A DNA stretch of 64,000 nt, from NCBI GenBank assembly GCA_029449245.1, contig JANATF010000001.1, positions 3,038,001 to 3,102,000 of the forward strand, read 5' to 3'. The notes under the pieces were generated by a model. The model was not told where the DNA came from. It worked only from the letters and a program-made list of their open reading frames with translations, and ran no database searches. The first letter of the stretch is position 1; every line of letters begins with the position of its first letter. A program made the position numbers and the translations under genes. Of the stretch, positions 1 through 13,231 are shown one piece after another. Source of the stretch: Mortierella alpina. Its lineage: Eukaryota; Mortierellomycota; Mortierellomycetes; Mortierellales; Mortierellaceae.

Positions 1-67
1 TCTTTTTTTTGGGGGGAGGATGAAAGAATGAAAATGTACATTGTTTGGCGCTTGGAGCGTTCCCTTC

Positions 68-3000
68 TTAGATGTAGGGAGCGGGGAGACCGCCGTCCAT
101 GGCGATCTTGTTGACCATAGCCTTGATCCAGGCCTCTACAACATCGGGAGAAGTGCTAGAGGGCTGCGAACCCAAGAGCTGGGGGGTTCCAGGGGCAGGA
201 GCAGGAGCCTGGCGCTTCGCAATAGCGGGGCCAGAGGACGTGGGCTCAGGGGCCCTGCCGGTAGGCTCGTCCTTGGCAGACGTTGGCTTGGGATCATCAG
301 TCTTGACAGGTGTAGGCTCAACCTGGGGGGGCTGGGTAGCAGTGGGCTCGACAGATACGGTGGGGACAATAATCTCGCTGGTGACGGTCGCGGTAGGGAC
401 AATCGAAGTGCTGTTGCCTCCCAAAATGGGGCCAAGAGCACCCGCGGGTGCCTTTCCTCCAACCTGGACCTTGATAATGGTATCTGGCTGAGCATACTGG
501 ACGTTTCCGAGGTAGCCGTTCGAGCCACCAACCTGGGCGACAATGACCGACTTGATGAGGAAGGGCACATCTGCGGGAGCACCGACGAGAAGCTGGGGAT
601 AAGCCAACATGAAGGGAAGGAGCGTGCTGGTCAAGAAGCCGAAACCAGCAGGCGAGGTCATGATGACTGTGGGCGAGAGAGCGGAGCTCTTGGGGGGAAT
701 AGTCATGCCAACCGCTTGATTGACAACACCGAAGTCCTTTCCATTCCAGGAGTTGGACGCCTGCATGCTCTTGATGTAAAGAGGAGTGTCGAAGGGGTTG
801 TAGATCATAACCTGGACGGGCGTCTCGCGAGGGTTGGTGAGCTACAAGAACACAAACAACAGTAGAAAACGGGGGTCAGCGCACAAATCAACTTGCTATC
901 CTTTAACATCCCATTAGACCTTTCACATATCCTTACCTGCAACATGTTCAAGATGTTAGGCTGAGCAGCGCTGCCAGGAGCAATCAGCTTGTCAGTAATA
1001 CCCTTGATGCCAGACGACAGCTTGACCGAAGCCATAGCAAGTTTCAAAGACTCGACTGGGGTCGACTCAGCGCTACCAGTGATGTCCAACTGGAAAGCAG
1101 CACCAGCGACGAAGCCCGAAAGGAAGCCATCGCGGATGTGTGCATCAGTGGGGGCAAGGTGGAACACGGCTGGGAGGGTGTTGGGACCAGGGGCAAGGAC
1201 CATGTTGGAGACCACGGCCTTACCCATGGCATTTCCAGCATAACCAATGTTGAAGGCAACATCGCCAACCTTGACAGTGAGTCCGCTAGGGTTCTGGAGG
1301 ACAACATTCTGGTGGATCTCAAGGTACTCCGGGGTGCCTCCAGTGATAGAGATGTTGGTGATCTGGGCACCACCAGCGTTGAGGTTCATGCCTGCCATGG
1401 TCGACGCGACACTGACAGCGACACCGGGGATCTTGACCTGTCCTGCTGCGGTCTCGGCAACTGTGTCGGCAGTACCAGCAATGAAGAACTGGACGCCAGG
1501 ACCGGTGGTTAGGACTCTGGAGAAGGCGTTGAACACGTCATGGGCTCCATCGTTGACAACGAGAGGGACGTTGCTGTATGTGGTCTTAAGAACACCAGGG
1601 GCGATGGTCTGTGCTGGTCCAAGAGGAATCTTGAGTCCAGCAACGTTGTTACCCTGAGGAAGCTGGATGTTCATGTCCTCAGCGACCTGGACAATGTTAA
1701 GTGGGAAGGCGAAGGGGATCTTGAAGTTGGCTTCAATGTTGTCGGACGAGGTCATGACGCTGTAAGGGTTGCCTCCAGTGAAGTCCAAGGTCATGGTCTT
1801 CATGGTGATACCAGTAATGATGTCCTGCTTGCCAATGCTGGGAAGCGTGACGTTCATGCTCAAGGATCCAAACGCAGAGGTCAACCAGGAGACAGGTCCA
1901 CCCGCGGGTGTGACGGACTTGCCCTTGACAATCAAGTTAGGCGCGCCTCCGTTCAAAGCGAGACGGAACATGTTACCGAGAGCGGCAAGGCCAGCCTCGG
2001 ATGTCTGCTTAGTGAGAGTACCCTCCATAGCCACTGGGGTGATGGCATTGGGCAACAGCTTGAGGCCGATAGTTTTGACGAAACCAATGTCCTGGCCGTC
2101 AAAGATGTTGGTGAACTCGACGGCGCCCATCTCGATACCAACGTTCGATGGGTTAGGGAGCGTTGCAGAGAGAACAAGGTGGATACCGTCAGGATCGTTC
2201 GAGGGGAGATCGTACTTCTGGATAACCAAGCCCTGGAGACCGTTGAATCCCTTGAGGGTGACCGACTTCTTCATGTGAATGCCAGGAATGGGAGCGCCCA
2301 TGGCAATGACAACCATATTCTCGGCAGCAACCGACCATTCGAAGCTCTCGGCCTTCAGCGAGTAACCAACAAAGTCACCCATGTTGGCTCCGCTGGTGAC
2401 ATGGAAAGGAACGTTGGTCAGGGCAAGCTGTGCTCCAATATCGGCCTTGGCGGCCACAGTGGGCATGGCGATCTGACCAATGGGGCTCTCAGAGCCACCG
2501 TTGACCCAAGCGACCGAGGAGCCGCTTGGGAAGGCAATCTCGGCATCAAATGGTCCAGTGTTGGCGATAAGACCCATGATGTTGGTCGTGAAGTCAGTCT
2601 CGGCGGGGCTGTTGATCATGATGCTGTCAAACTTGAGGACGGCGAGGTCGACAATGGCCTGGGCAATGGGGGTTCCGACAATAGGGAGCAGCTTCAAGAT
2701 GGTATCATCGGTGGCAGTGGGGACACCCTTCTGCTCAAGCGCGAGCGAGGTGGCGTACTCGCCGACAAGGACATCAACAGCCATGGTGACATCAACCTTG
2801 AGACCGGCCATAGCAGCCTTGACAAAGTTGGGCAAGTTGAAGCCAGCAAAGACTGAGGATGGGATCTTCACAGTGGGATCCTTGGCCATCTTTCCAAGAG
2901 CAATGATGGGCTCAGCGTTCAGGTTGTTGGCATGAGCCTGATCAATCATCAGGCTGAGCAAAGAGTCGATGGAGAGATCCATGGCAAGAGGCAAGGGCTG

Positions 3001-5663
3001 GGAGGCCTGCTGGGTCATACCGGCGACAGAGATCTTGGTCGAGGGCAAATCAATGGATCCAAGAGTGCGGCCGTTGTATTGAACCGTGGACTTGATCGAC
3101 GTGATGGTCAGAGGAGGCACGAAGGGGTTGTTAACCGTGACAGTAGCCATGGCAATTCCAGTCTTTCCGGTGTCGTCAAGGATGGTCAAGGCAGTGCCCA
3201 GCAAAAGCTGAGCAGGATTTCCGGGCATGCTCGACTGCAGAGCAACGTCCTTCAAACCAGCAGCCAGAGGAGCGATCTTAGATGAGGACGAGGAACCGAT
3301 AACGTCGACAATCGAAGCCTGGTTGGTCATGTACTGCTGCAACAGAGCCTGGCCACCAGCAGAGCCAGTGGGGGTGAACAGAGCACCGGCAGTGCGGATG
3401 TTCTGGCCGGGGACGAGGTCCAAAACGGGGAAGATGACGGTACCAACGTTGTCACCCTGGTACTGCATACCAAAAGTAACCACGGCGCTGTCACCAACAC
3501 CAGTGTAAATGGAAAGCAGGGAGGGGTTGACCATGGTCAAGTTAAGAGCAATCTGAAGACCCTCGGGGATACCGCCAATGACAGTCAGGCTGTTGATAAC
3601 GGTGGGCTCAGTCTTCAGACCCTGGAGACCCGACAAGGTAACATCGGATTTGAAGGGGATGCCAGTGATTCTGACCTCACCAATGGGAGTCTGGGCAACA
3701 GTGCCAGCAAAGCCCTGGACAGTGAAACCTTGGCCGGATCCGACCGTCAGTTTGTTGACAAAGTCATCAAAGTCGGCGTGAGAGTCGGCGTTGATAGCAA
3801 AGGGGGTAGGAGGCAGAGCAAAGTTGATGGCAGTGCCATTGGCATCCTTGGTGGTGACGGCAGGTCCCCACTCGGCGGCATTGATGTTGGCAAGGTTCTT
3901 GTTGTTGTAGACAACTGTCATGTTGTTTTGGACCTGGGTGACGTTCAAGGTGAAGCCGAAGGGCATCTCGAAGGCGGCGACGACGCCAGGAGAGTTGGCC
4001 AGAGGGGCATAGGAATCAGTGTTGGTCCAGTTCATGCCCATGGGGCCGAGGCTGATGGACTTGATGATGTTCAAGGGAGCAGGCGACTGAAGAGGGACCT
4101 TGAGGATCATGGACTTGAGACCAATAGAGAGCCAGCTAACCTCGTTCACGCCATCGGGCAAGACGGAGACACCGCGAGCGGTGGTCTCAGAGGACAGGCC
4201 AGCGATGTAAGATGAGAAAAGAGCGCTGACCGTGGCAAGGCCTTCGGGGGTGGTCTGAGGAACCATGATACCAGTCAAGTTGAGGATGGACTCGGACTGG
4301 CCCAAAAGAGAGGCGCCAGATGCCTTAACCTGACCCAACTGCGTGCCATTGTACGCAATGTCGAGGACGATAGTTCCCAATTGAACACCGATGGGACTGG
4401 GGTTGTTCAAGGCAGTGTCAATAACCAGGTTGATACCCTGGCCAGGAGCAGCGTCCGAGGGCAGATCGAACTTGAGAATTCTGACATTGGGGAATCCACC
4501 CATACCTGCACGCGAAAATAGTGAAAAAAAAAGATCAGGACCTGGCAATTCACATGGAAGGCACACACATTCATGTGGTACGTGCAAAAGCATTGCTTAC
4601 CAGCGACAACGAGATTCTTGTTAAGATCAAGGTTGCTGACAGTGCGGCCAAGGGCAACAATGGTGACCTTGGACTTCAAAGTCCAGGTGAACTGAGCATT
4701 GTTCATCTACAGTGTTGATAGAAGGCGACGTTGTACTATTAGCATTGCATCCCTTGGTGATACCATGCTATGCACAAGGCAAATATGCGAGGCCATTGTG
4801 GCAGCGGAGTGTAGTAAAGCTGTGCATCTGTGACACTCTCTCTCAAGCAGAGCTTGGGCGTCTGATGTCACAGACCCTGTCCGTGTGCTCCCATAACACG
4901 CCTGGTGCAGGAAATGAAATAAGCAGGAGTGAAGAGCTGCCATAGCAAATATTTTGTTGAAAGTGGACGGGGAAAGAGCAAATGCTCGCGAGGCTGTGAA
5001 TATGATCAAACAACGGCGTGCGAGAGCGTTGATTGAGCAGTGATACGTTTTGAGAGAGGAATGAAAAAAGGAGGGACGTTGGAGTGGGAGGAACGGCGAA
5101 ATGAAAAGTGCAGATGAAATCAATATCTACAAAAGGGTGGAGGAGGGGATGCGTCTTACCATATCGGCACTGAAGCTTCCAAAGGACTTCTCATCAGCGA
5201 CAGTGAACCTGGCACTGGCAAGCAAGGAACCCTTTCCGCCGCTGGCTTTGGTGTCGGGCAGGTTCATTGAACCGAGCAAGATGTCATTGTAGTAGACCTC
5301 AATGGGTTCAGGGAACTTGATGGTGGCCGAGAATGGGCCGGTGTCGGTGAGGGAGCCATCCATGGCCATGATCATAGAGGTGTTGGTTGGCTCTGTAATC
5401 TGAATGCTCGAAAACTCCATGTTACTCTTGTTGATGATCGACTGCGCGACCTTTGGCAAGATCACAAAGAGGGCCAGGGGTACTGCCACTGCGAGTACGA
5501 TCACTGTCATGATTGCGCAGAAGATCCAGTACTTCCTTCTTTTGTAAAAAGGGGGGCTCTGGGGCTTTGTCACCTCATCGTACTCTTCAAACTCTTGGTA
5601 GTCTTCTTCGCGCTCGTCATAAGGGAGGTTCTCAACCTGGTTAGAGGGAGTACCGTTGGTCAT
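68..5663 (-). CDS. Large N-terminally anchored LEA/DUF3712-like repeat protein
   Basis: Four exons fit: 5663-5160, 4706-4601, 4505-937 and 841-68, with good GT-AG borders, giving 1650 residues. The start at 5663 precedes an acidic cytosolic-like N-terminus, a basic KRRK stop and one strong hydrophobic helix at about residues 46-70. After it come at least six beta-rich repeats of about 150-200 residues. Each carries an 'NP' turn, a 'YNG...LG' element and a later 'PG.N' element, the pattern of LEA-2/DUF3712 modules in fungal vacuolar or plasma-membrane proteins such as yeast Tag1. The last exon adds a Pro/Thr/Ser-rich region (PTATQPP, EPTPV) near the C-terminus. By topology the repeats should face the lumen or exterior. 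The function is unknown; lipid or membrane-contact roles are only inferred from LEA-like folds. I am sure of the gene, fairly sure of the family and unsure of the biology. Confidence 0.85.
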
Positions 5664-8600
5664 TGTGTATAGGAATTAATATACGCGACGTATTCTGAGA
5701 TGATATAGAGGGTAAGAAAGACAGTAGAGGAGAGGGTCGTTGCCGGAGGAGATGTCCGTGAAGGAGGGAGGGTGAGGTGTCGTAGATTAGGGAGGAAGGG
5801 GAAGGATGGGGTCGGAGGGGCTGAAGTGCAACGAACGTTAGGATCCGTGAACGAGAGAACAACAGCAATGAGGGAGAAAAGGAAAGGGACAAGCGACGAA
5901 GGGAAAAAAAGAAGAAAAAGAGGACCTTTGAGAGATACAGAAGTACGGAGTGTCTTTATAGGTGGAGAAGGAAGGAATTAGAGGACAGACCGCGTGAGAG
6001 CCGTGGAGGGATGAGTAGACAAGTGGAGTGTGCAAGTGGAGCAGGGCGGAGGACCAGCGGAGAAACAAACGAGAGGCCGAAAAGAGCTGGAAGCGGGACT
6101 ACGCTATCAACTTTGGAGTATCGCTAATGTATCATGCTGTCCACAGGCGAGTGCTCTATGAGACGGCACCTTGAAAAGACGGTTAAGGTTAGGTTAGTGT
6201 CTTCTTTGGCTCGTCAAACAGGGTTGATAGCTACAATATGTTTTCGCGCGAGTGTGATAGGACAGCCGGTTTATTGAATAAGCAGCTGAACAACAAACTG
6301 CATACCGCATGCTTTGCCTTCTGTGTATCTCTGTGTCCGTACATTGTAGAGTGGATGCGCGTGTAAATTGAATGGTCAACCCTCTTGTGTCGTGCAGCTG
6401 CAATATTCTATCACATAATGCGCGCACAAAATAATATTTATAAGAATATTTCGAGCTGAAAGACTCGGCCACCTTAACAAAGGAGCGCCCGCCTTTTGGA
6501 CAGACATGTGGAAACCGGTCATATGAAGCATCAACAAACAGTTTATTAATATATTCCGGCGCGAATGCGGTAGTCTTGAGTTGCGCTGCTGCTTCTTGGA
6601 ACGAACAATCACCCTTCGGTTTCCTGCCTTCACAGACCGATATGGGGGTGTTTAACAAAGGTCGTTTGTCATCATGCAACGGCAAGGGTGCTCTGCAACG
6701 ATAACACAAGATAATATGCATGTATCAATAATGTGCAACACAATTGCAGGCGGATTCCGTCGCACCATTACTGTCGACCATTGATTGTCCGCTTCAATGC
6801 TCTGTTGCCAGCGCCAGCAAGGATGCCCGAGGTACTTCTTTACTTGTATCTGGTGTATGTATTCGGCGTCCGAGGAGACACCCCACCTCCGACAGCATGA
6901 TCGACTGTTGTTGGCTCTGCTCACTCCTCCACATCAGTCGATCAGAGAGGTCACATCTCGGGGTCTACTCTATTTGTTTCAGCGAATGGAGATACAGTCC
7001 ACACCAGGCACCGCATTGCATCCCATAGATGATCCTTTACCTATCAACCGCGCCGCAAAAAGCGACAGCATCGACCGTCAGCGACATTGACCACGATGAT
7101 GACATCAATCACAGATATCGCAGCAAAAACTCGTTTCGAAGCTGCTCACTCTTTTCGTTTTCTCTCTCTCTTGTACCGTTTGCTCTACTTGTGCTACAAA
7201 CAGAAGCAACATATTGCATCGAGGCTCCGGTCCGAACAGTTAGAGCAATGACACATATGCAAAATAATAGAAATGGACAGGGATCAACTGGCAGGTCTGG
7301 CATCCGTTTATGCCGTAAAGCCAAGGGCAGTGCAAAGCAAGGCAGGATTACATTCAAAAAACGTGGGTTGTCTTTACAACCCCTCGAAAAAGAATGCATT
7401 ACCGTTCGCATGTAGCCCATTCGATGTGCATGTTTGGAGCAGCCACAGCAAACACTTTAGAAAGACAAGGTAAAAAGGGGGGCGTTTGTGGAGGGATAGA
7501 GATATGTTCAGGGGTAGAAGTTGGTTGGTGGGCCTTTGGAGGATATATTGCGATAATGTGAATGTTGTTCTATTGACAGTGGCGAAGGGTATACTTTAGG
7601 CCCAGTGATGCCACCATGACAAAGTTCGACTTGAAAAGCGAAAGTTCTCTTCAGAAAGTAAACAAGAGAATCTTTCCTGTAAGAATAGAGGTACGGTTAC
7701 AACTATGCTTGAGCCCGTATCGAAGTGGTGATGCAAAGTTTCTCAGAAACAAAACGGCTTAAGAAGGCACGCGGTGTGGTGAGAGAGAGGTCCGAATCCT
7801 CCTGCGCGTCTCTGCTTGAACCTCTTGATTGACACATCGCCAATCTTCCGGCAGGCTTCGCATTTCTCTCAGAAGAACGAGGAGTACAACTGCTGGCAGG
7901 AGTGTGGATCCTTGCTTGCGCTGTGTTCATTCAAAGTAACAGTAGGCGGGGACCTGCTTCTAGAGAGCATATTCAAGGGGGTATGCAAAACGACCGATTG
8001 TACTTGGATTGGAGCCATTCCCGCTGCAAGAACAACTCCTCAGCTCAACAATGTGCCGTGAATTGGTCACTATCAGCGAAACCCATGTTCCTCAGTTATC
8101 AGGTTGAAGAAATCGCTAGGAAATGAGAGGCGTCGGCCGATATACGTTCCTTTCGTAGGCACCACATGCACTTGGAGCTGTCGTGCAAGGACCAAGTTAA
8201 TAAAACGAAACATGCATCAAAAAAACCAAAGAAAAGGGTGGGAAACCTGCTGGTTCTGAGGGTTTGTGCTCGCAACACGGCACGGTGAAAAACATGAAGG
8301 GTTGCGTAACCCAAAGTGCATGCATCAAGGCGAGGTGAGTGTATGGTACGTGCAATATGCTTGTCTTTGTCAGGGCAGCTTCGTATCACCTTACAAACTA
8401 ACCTGACTCTTGAGATAAAGAAAGTGCATGAAGCACCTGAATACTTCACCCCAAAAAACGCTGCTTCTCTTTCACTCGTAAATGGAACATCGACCGTTAG
8501 AACACCTTTAGGTGGAGCTGGCCCTATCGCTAACCGCTGTGTTTGAAAAGCGATGAATGAGCTGTTCCGTGCGCTGTGGAGAGATAGAGATGGGGACAGT

Positions 8601-10544
8601 GTGTGAGGGGGTCGCGCATTGACTATGAATTATATGTAAAGTGTCAGGCTGTGGAAGAAATAGAGCTGTAAAGAGCAGACGGCGGATGAGGGTAAGGCAC
8701 TGCCCTCGCCCTTGTAAAGTGAATGCGTTGCTCTCTTTGCGCCTTCTCTGGCTCAAACATCTGATTAACGACGACGGTAGATGGATCCGGGTGCCCAGTC
8801 TCTGCTGCAGCGGAGTTCTGGGCCTCGATAAAGTTCCCATCCCACCTCACACTCCACAGCAGGCAGTAAGTGTATTCAGATCCCCACTCACCACTTTCTT
8901 GCTCCATAAATATACCCTCCTCCTCCACCACCATCCATCCCGAGCAGTCTCTTAGGCTGAACTTAAATACAGTACGGCGATAGTGTATAGCATGGAAAAA
9001 CACTGACTAACGAGCAATTGCAACCACTGCGGCTCGCACTTAGTTCGAATATTCCTGGGATCTGATGAAGGCATCATTGACATCATAGAGCATACACGCA
9101 TCGCGGCATGCTTATGCCAGGGCGAGAAAAAGCAGAATTGATGCGCACTGTACAACTATACATAATGAACTATCACATCATGCAGGTAAACTGCACGTAC
9201 GTTTTGTATGTTCTACCTTTTTTTCCGTTGGCCGATAAGAGTTGCACAGAAAGGCTTGATCATCCCATTGCTGCACGCAATGAGGGCTCATGCAAGGTGC
9301 AGCTCACTACTATTCTGTATGTGGATGAGAAGAGAGGGAAGGGGCTTCATGAGTCGCGGCTCGAGTACTGGATATCGCCATAAACGGATTGCCCACCAAA
9401 GGCGCATTCACATGGTTTGAAATGCATCGCATCTATTGTAAAAAAGACATCTCAGTACTCTCGGTCCGAGTGCCCATATTGCGACACGGAAGGCATGTCA
9501 TCCGTAGTTCAAAAGGAGTTCCACATATCGGAAATTCTATGGCGAGAGACGAGAGCATGTGGACTAATAGACCAGCAGATCTCCTCTTTCGCGCACTGAA
9601 TCGGAGCTATAATAATCCAACCTTGCAATCCCTGGCAGGTATGAGAATGAGCCGTTGCACATGAAAAACAGGGCGCAGATACAGGATTGTCAACGAGGAG
9701 CCACCACGGTACAGCCCACAAGTCATTCCAACTTGTTTTCTTTGCATGTTATAGTAGAGAGCCAGCCTTTCAGATTCTTTATCGGTCTGCGCGGTGGATA
9801 TAGTTCTAAGCAGTAATTCTTCAGTGTGGGCACAGAACACAAACTCATGCATCAGAGCAATGATGAAGGCATTTTACTCGGACGCTGCGCCAGGCGAGTT
9901 AGGGCACTATGGCGAGCTCAACCAAAAAAATAACCAGCTTCGGTACTCGTTGAAGAAATGCAGTGCGCTCACATGAGAAGGATCATCGCCACTATCTTTG
10001 CGACATGTGCTATGCCGTAGCCGTAGCGCCATGTTGGCATGTGTTCCTTGCAGATTTGCGCGCGCTTGTGGCGATCGACGAATCACAACCTGCAGCGCGT
10101 TAGACATCAACGCGCATCTCCCGGATGCATCTATCGACATTCAAATAATAGTGGGGCGTGGACACTTGAACTAATTGGAGATACGGCAGTAGTCGCGTCT
10201 CCTCTACCTAGACTTGCGTTTCAAATGCCCCAGACAACTTTCCATACCGCGATTAGTTTCGACTCTATTTAGGATCTTGGCGGGCATCTGAACGAGCACA
10301 CTCAGCTCTCGTAGTGCTTGAAGGTAATTCCGAAGGAGTAGGTGGTCCTCCACTTCCACCCACACTGGTTATACATCTTCTCAAACTGAAGACAGAATAT
10401 CTGCTCATCCGATTTTAAATATCTGAATACATAGGACAAGACGGACCAGTTCATGGAAACGAGTCGTAGATTCCAACATTGACAAATACTTGATTTGATT
10501 TAGTTTTTCATTAGAGCAAAAGGGAGGCATTACTCTAAAGAAGC
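5664..10544. other. Gene-poor intergenic stretch (4.9 kb)
   Basis: Purine-rich DNA at about 5,690-6,080 (pyrimidine-rich on the sense strand of the leftward gene) looks like the promoter and leader of the large LEA-like gene. A telomere-like run (GGTTAAGGTTAGGTTAG) lies near 6,180-6,196. The rest has only short ORFs of biased, low-complexity composition with no recognisable domain. I see no tRNA, rRNA or transposon ends. An isolated TATA-like site at 8,906-8,914 is listed separately. The last 200 bases before 10,544 are probably the 3' UTR of the ribosomal protein gene. Confidence 0.6.
8906..8914 (+). promoter_or_regulatory. Orphan TATA-like box followed by a pyrimidine tract
   Basis: The sequence ATAAATATA is followed directly by a CT-rich tract, the same arrangement seen before the eEF1A gene. 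No open frame of useful length follows: the next ATG, near 8,991, closes after four codons. It could serve an unrecognised noncoding transcript or be chance. Confidence 0.15.
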
Positions 10545-12078
10545 TTAGTAGCCGAGGGCGGCGATCTTCTCCTGGACGGCAGACAACTCGGAGGCCTTGG
10601 CAGTGACAGCCTTGGCACGAACGTTGGCAATGGCCTTCTTGCGCTCGTAGAAAGCCTTGGACTTGACCTTACGCTTCTCCTCGAGGTTGGCGACAACATC
10701 GTTGTACTTCCAGCCGACCTCGTGCGAGACGCGCTTGATGGTGCAGTACTTGCGGCCGGGCTTGAGCTTGAGGACACGGAGGGCCGAGGGGACGACCATG
10801 CGCTTCATGCGGTCATAGGGAGGGGGGACACCCTCGAACAGCTTGATGCGGTCAAGAGCAGCAGCACCGCGAGCAGTCTTGTGGGGGATCATACCACGGA
10901 TAGCACGGTAGAAGATGCGGGAAGGAGCGCGGAAATGGAAGGAACCGCGGGCAGGGTTGACAACGCAACGCTTGCGGAGGAAAGCGTGGTACTTCACTAG
11001 AAAAAAGGTCGAAGGCATCGAAAAAAAAGAACAGCCAGTAGAGTTAGACACGCACATTATTGCTCGAGGGTACCCCCAGGGTCGGCGGTTGACTTCTTCA
11101 TGTCGATTGTCCATTTGCAGAGTCGCAAGGCCCAAAAGTTGCCAGGATATTCACTGAGCCAGGATGGCTGCAGTCGTTTCCCACGAGCAAAGTGTTCTGG
11201 TAACTGGTCCAAGTAATATGTCCGTGCCTGATTTAGCTCAGTCGCATCCAGCTGGAGCGCATTGCCAGGGTCCCAGTATAATAGCGTTTACGCCGACTAC
11301 AAGTGCTGTTCTCGATGTTGTACGTTTGGAATGCTCCTGAACTTGTTCCTCTGAGTATCGCTGTTGATTATGAGCACTTACGCTTGTTACGGAAGAAGGA
11401 ACCGGAGACGTTCAACTCCTCGCAGCGGACGACAACGACGCGCTGACCGGTGAGGGCCTGCTTGGCAACAATGGAGGCGAGGCGACCCAAGAGATGGCCT
11501 TTACCGTCGATGACAACCACCTGAGAAAGAAACGTTTTCGTAGTCTGGGTTAGTCGAGTAGAGAGATAGAGGCAACGAGGCCGACCTGAGGCTATGGTCC
11601 TTGTTCGTCCCAGTAGTCCTCATAGTTCAGTAGAGTCGATGCTGATATCGAACAACGCCCTTTCCTGGTTGGTGCCGTGGCTCAACGAAGGTCGCTGGTT
11701 GATCATTGCTGGGAGACCATTGGAAATCCCAAGATCCCATCATTCCCAATTCGAATGTCAAATTCGATGATCCAGAGATTCGACTTGTAGATTGAACGAT
11801 GATATTGTTGAATGTTCCTAGATGATTGATCCTGGATCTGATGGTAGCAAAAGTCCCATCGGCAGCCAAGATTCAATGTTGAGACCGAGTCCCGACTAGA
11901 CCAAAGAACCAAACGAGACCCACGCTGCATTTTGGGCAGAGATCCAACATGCAGGAGCGAGATTCCAGGATCGCAGGTTCGCTGCTGGTGTGTTTCCCGA
12001 AGAGTACTGCTTCCTCTTGCCTGAAATACATATGCGCTGTTCTAGGTTGTGGTGCTTTACTTTTTCGAACGAGCTCAT
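10545..12078 (-). CDS. RPL16: 60S ribosomal protein L16 / L13a (uL13)
   Basis: Three exons, 12078-12061, 11520-11382 and 10996-10545, give 202 residues, close to the 199 of yeast Rpl16. The first exon codes only MSSFEK and the second begins [16 protein letters not shown], the diagnostic uL13 N-terminus. The third holds the core [17 protein letters not shown], the HKTARG motif and the terminus AALGY. The protein sits on the surface of the large ribosomal subunit. The introns are long for this window (540 and 385 nt), which is common in ribosomal protein genes. I looked in both for box C/D or H/ACA snoRNA signatures and saw none that was convincing. The six-codon first exon is easily missed by gene finders. 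Identity is certain; the start is very likely. Confidence 0.96.
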
Positions 12079-12293
12079 GTTGGAAAATATGCCAAAGTGG
12101 TAAATTTAGAGGAGGAAAAAACCATCAATTGCCGTGAGCTGCAATCTTTTCTGTTGATTTTTTTTTGCGCATCCATTGGCCAGATATTTAGATTAAGGGT
12201 ATACACGTGATTTATTTCTCGTAGGGAAGGATAAGACGGGAGATATCGACGATGTAAAGGTGTGCTGTTTGTTGCCGCTGATCAATCTGCCTC

Positions 12294-13231
12294 TTAGAAA
12301 AGTGCAAGCGCAGAGGCAAGAAGCACCACGCTCATGAATGCCTTGGGAACGTGGCTGCTCAAGGCACTGTTATTGGGAACTGAAATCACAGGCAATGCCA
12401 CCTGGACCGAGGGTGTGGTGCTCCCGAACACTGCTGGCGGCGAGGTGATGTTGACAGATGAGGCCACGACGTTGACGGGGGTTTTGTAGTAAATAGTCTT
12501 GCTCCCCGCTATGGACAAAGTGTAGCCAAGGGTAAGCTATCGTAGCGTTATCATAGACGGGCCAAGTACAGCTGCACGTTAGTAAAATCAATTAACCGGG
12601 AGTACAGTTCCATGCTTCTGAGCACAGGTCCAAACAACAAATATGTTGCCAACCGAGGCAGGTTTGAACCGAGATGAACAAAAAAAAAGTAAATGGAGAC
12701 AAACTTTCAAAGCATCTCATCTCAATCGAGAGTACTTACACTGTAGTTGCTGCTAGGGGCAGCCTCTCCAGGGATAACCAGATTGACACGCTTGGGGTGG
12801 TAAGAACCCTGGCAAATATCGGTGGGCAAGCAAGTAGCAACAAATTCATCCGCGCGATTGTTGTTAAAGGCCACTTCCAGCGTCTTGTTTTCCACGCCAC
12901 TGCTCCACATCAAGGATGTCAACGTTGCTATAAGCCCAATATTTCAAAGCAGTGTAGCTGTCAATAAGCATCTCTTATCAACGGAGCATGTGTAAAGCTT
13001 CCTCGAGTCGGTATGCATACCCAAGCCTGTGACGGTGCTGTTGGTGGTGCTGTTTCTGTTCACCATCTTTATGGAATAGAAGGTGTACTCCAACGGAATG
13101 GTGTCTCCGGCCTTGAAGGTAGCGTTGTATGAAGGTCCCACATAGGCCATATCACCCCCAAGAGGCTTCCAAGGGTCACTGAGGACCGTGGTGGCAAATG
13201 CCATTAAAGAGGCGGCGGCAAAGAAGCGCAT
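12294..13231 (-). CDS. Secreted GPI-anchored cell-wall protein (Kre9/KNH-like)
   Basis: Three exons (13231-13021, 12927-12740, 12536-12294) give 213 residues. The start is chosen at 13231 because a clean signal peptide follows (MRFFAAASLMAFATTVLS, cleavage before DP). The mature part has a 'GDTIPLEY' strand, several N-glycosylation sequons (NAT, NRNST, NST) and paired Cys residues (TCLPTDICQG). It is built like the single beta domain of fungal Ser/Thr-rich GPI proteins related to Kre9/Knh1, but the family call is tentative. The C-terminus has a small-residue omega region and ends in a hydrophobic tail (FMSVVLLASALALF), so GPI attachment is well supported. The third-exon acceptor is not the AG right after a perfect TACTAAC (at 12,572) but one about 35 nt downstream, which is the one that keeps the frame open. 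Role inferred: wall or membrane surface. Confidence 0.75.

Noticed and set aside
1540-2856. 438-codon plus-strand ORF opposite the LEA-like gene
   Set aside because: It overlaps a strongly supported minus-strand exon and has no recognisable domain; a codon-bias shadow.
6180-6196. Telomere-like GGTTAAGGTTAGGTTAG
   Set aside because: Only about three imperfect units inside ordinary intergenic DNA; too short to call an interstitial telomere or a fusion point.
11221-11290. TAGCTCAG...GAGC element in the second RPL16 intron, tested as tRNA or snoRNA
   Set aside because: The D-loop would be too long, no T-arm is present, and neither strand has a convincing C/D or H/ACA box pair.
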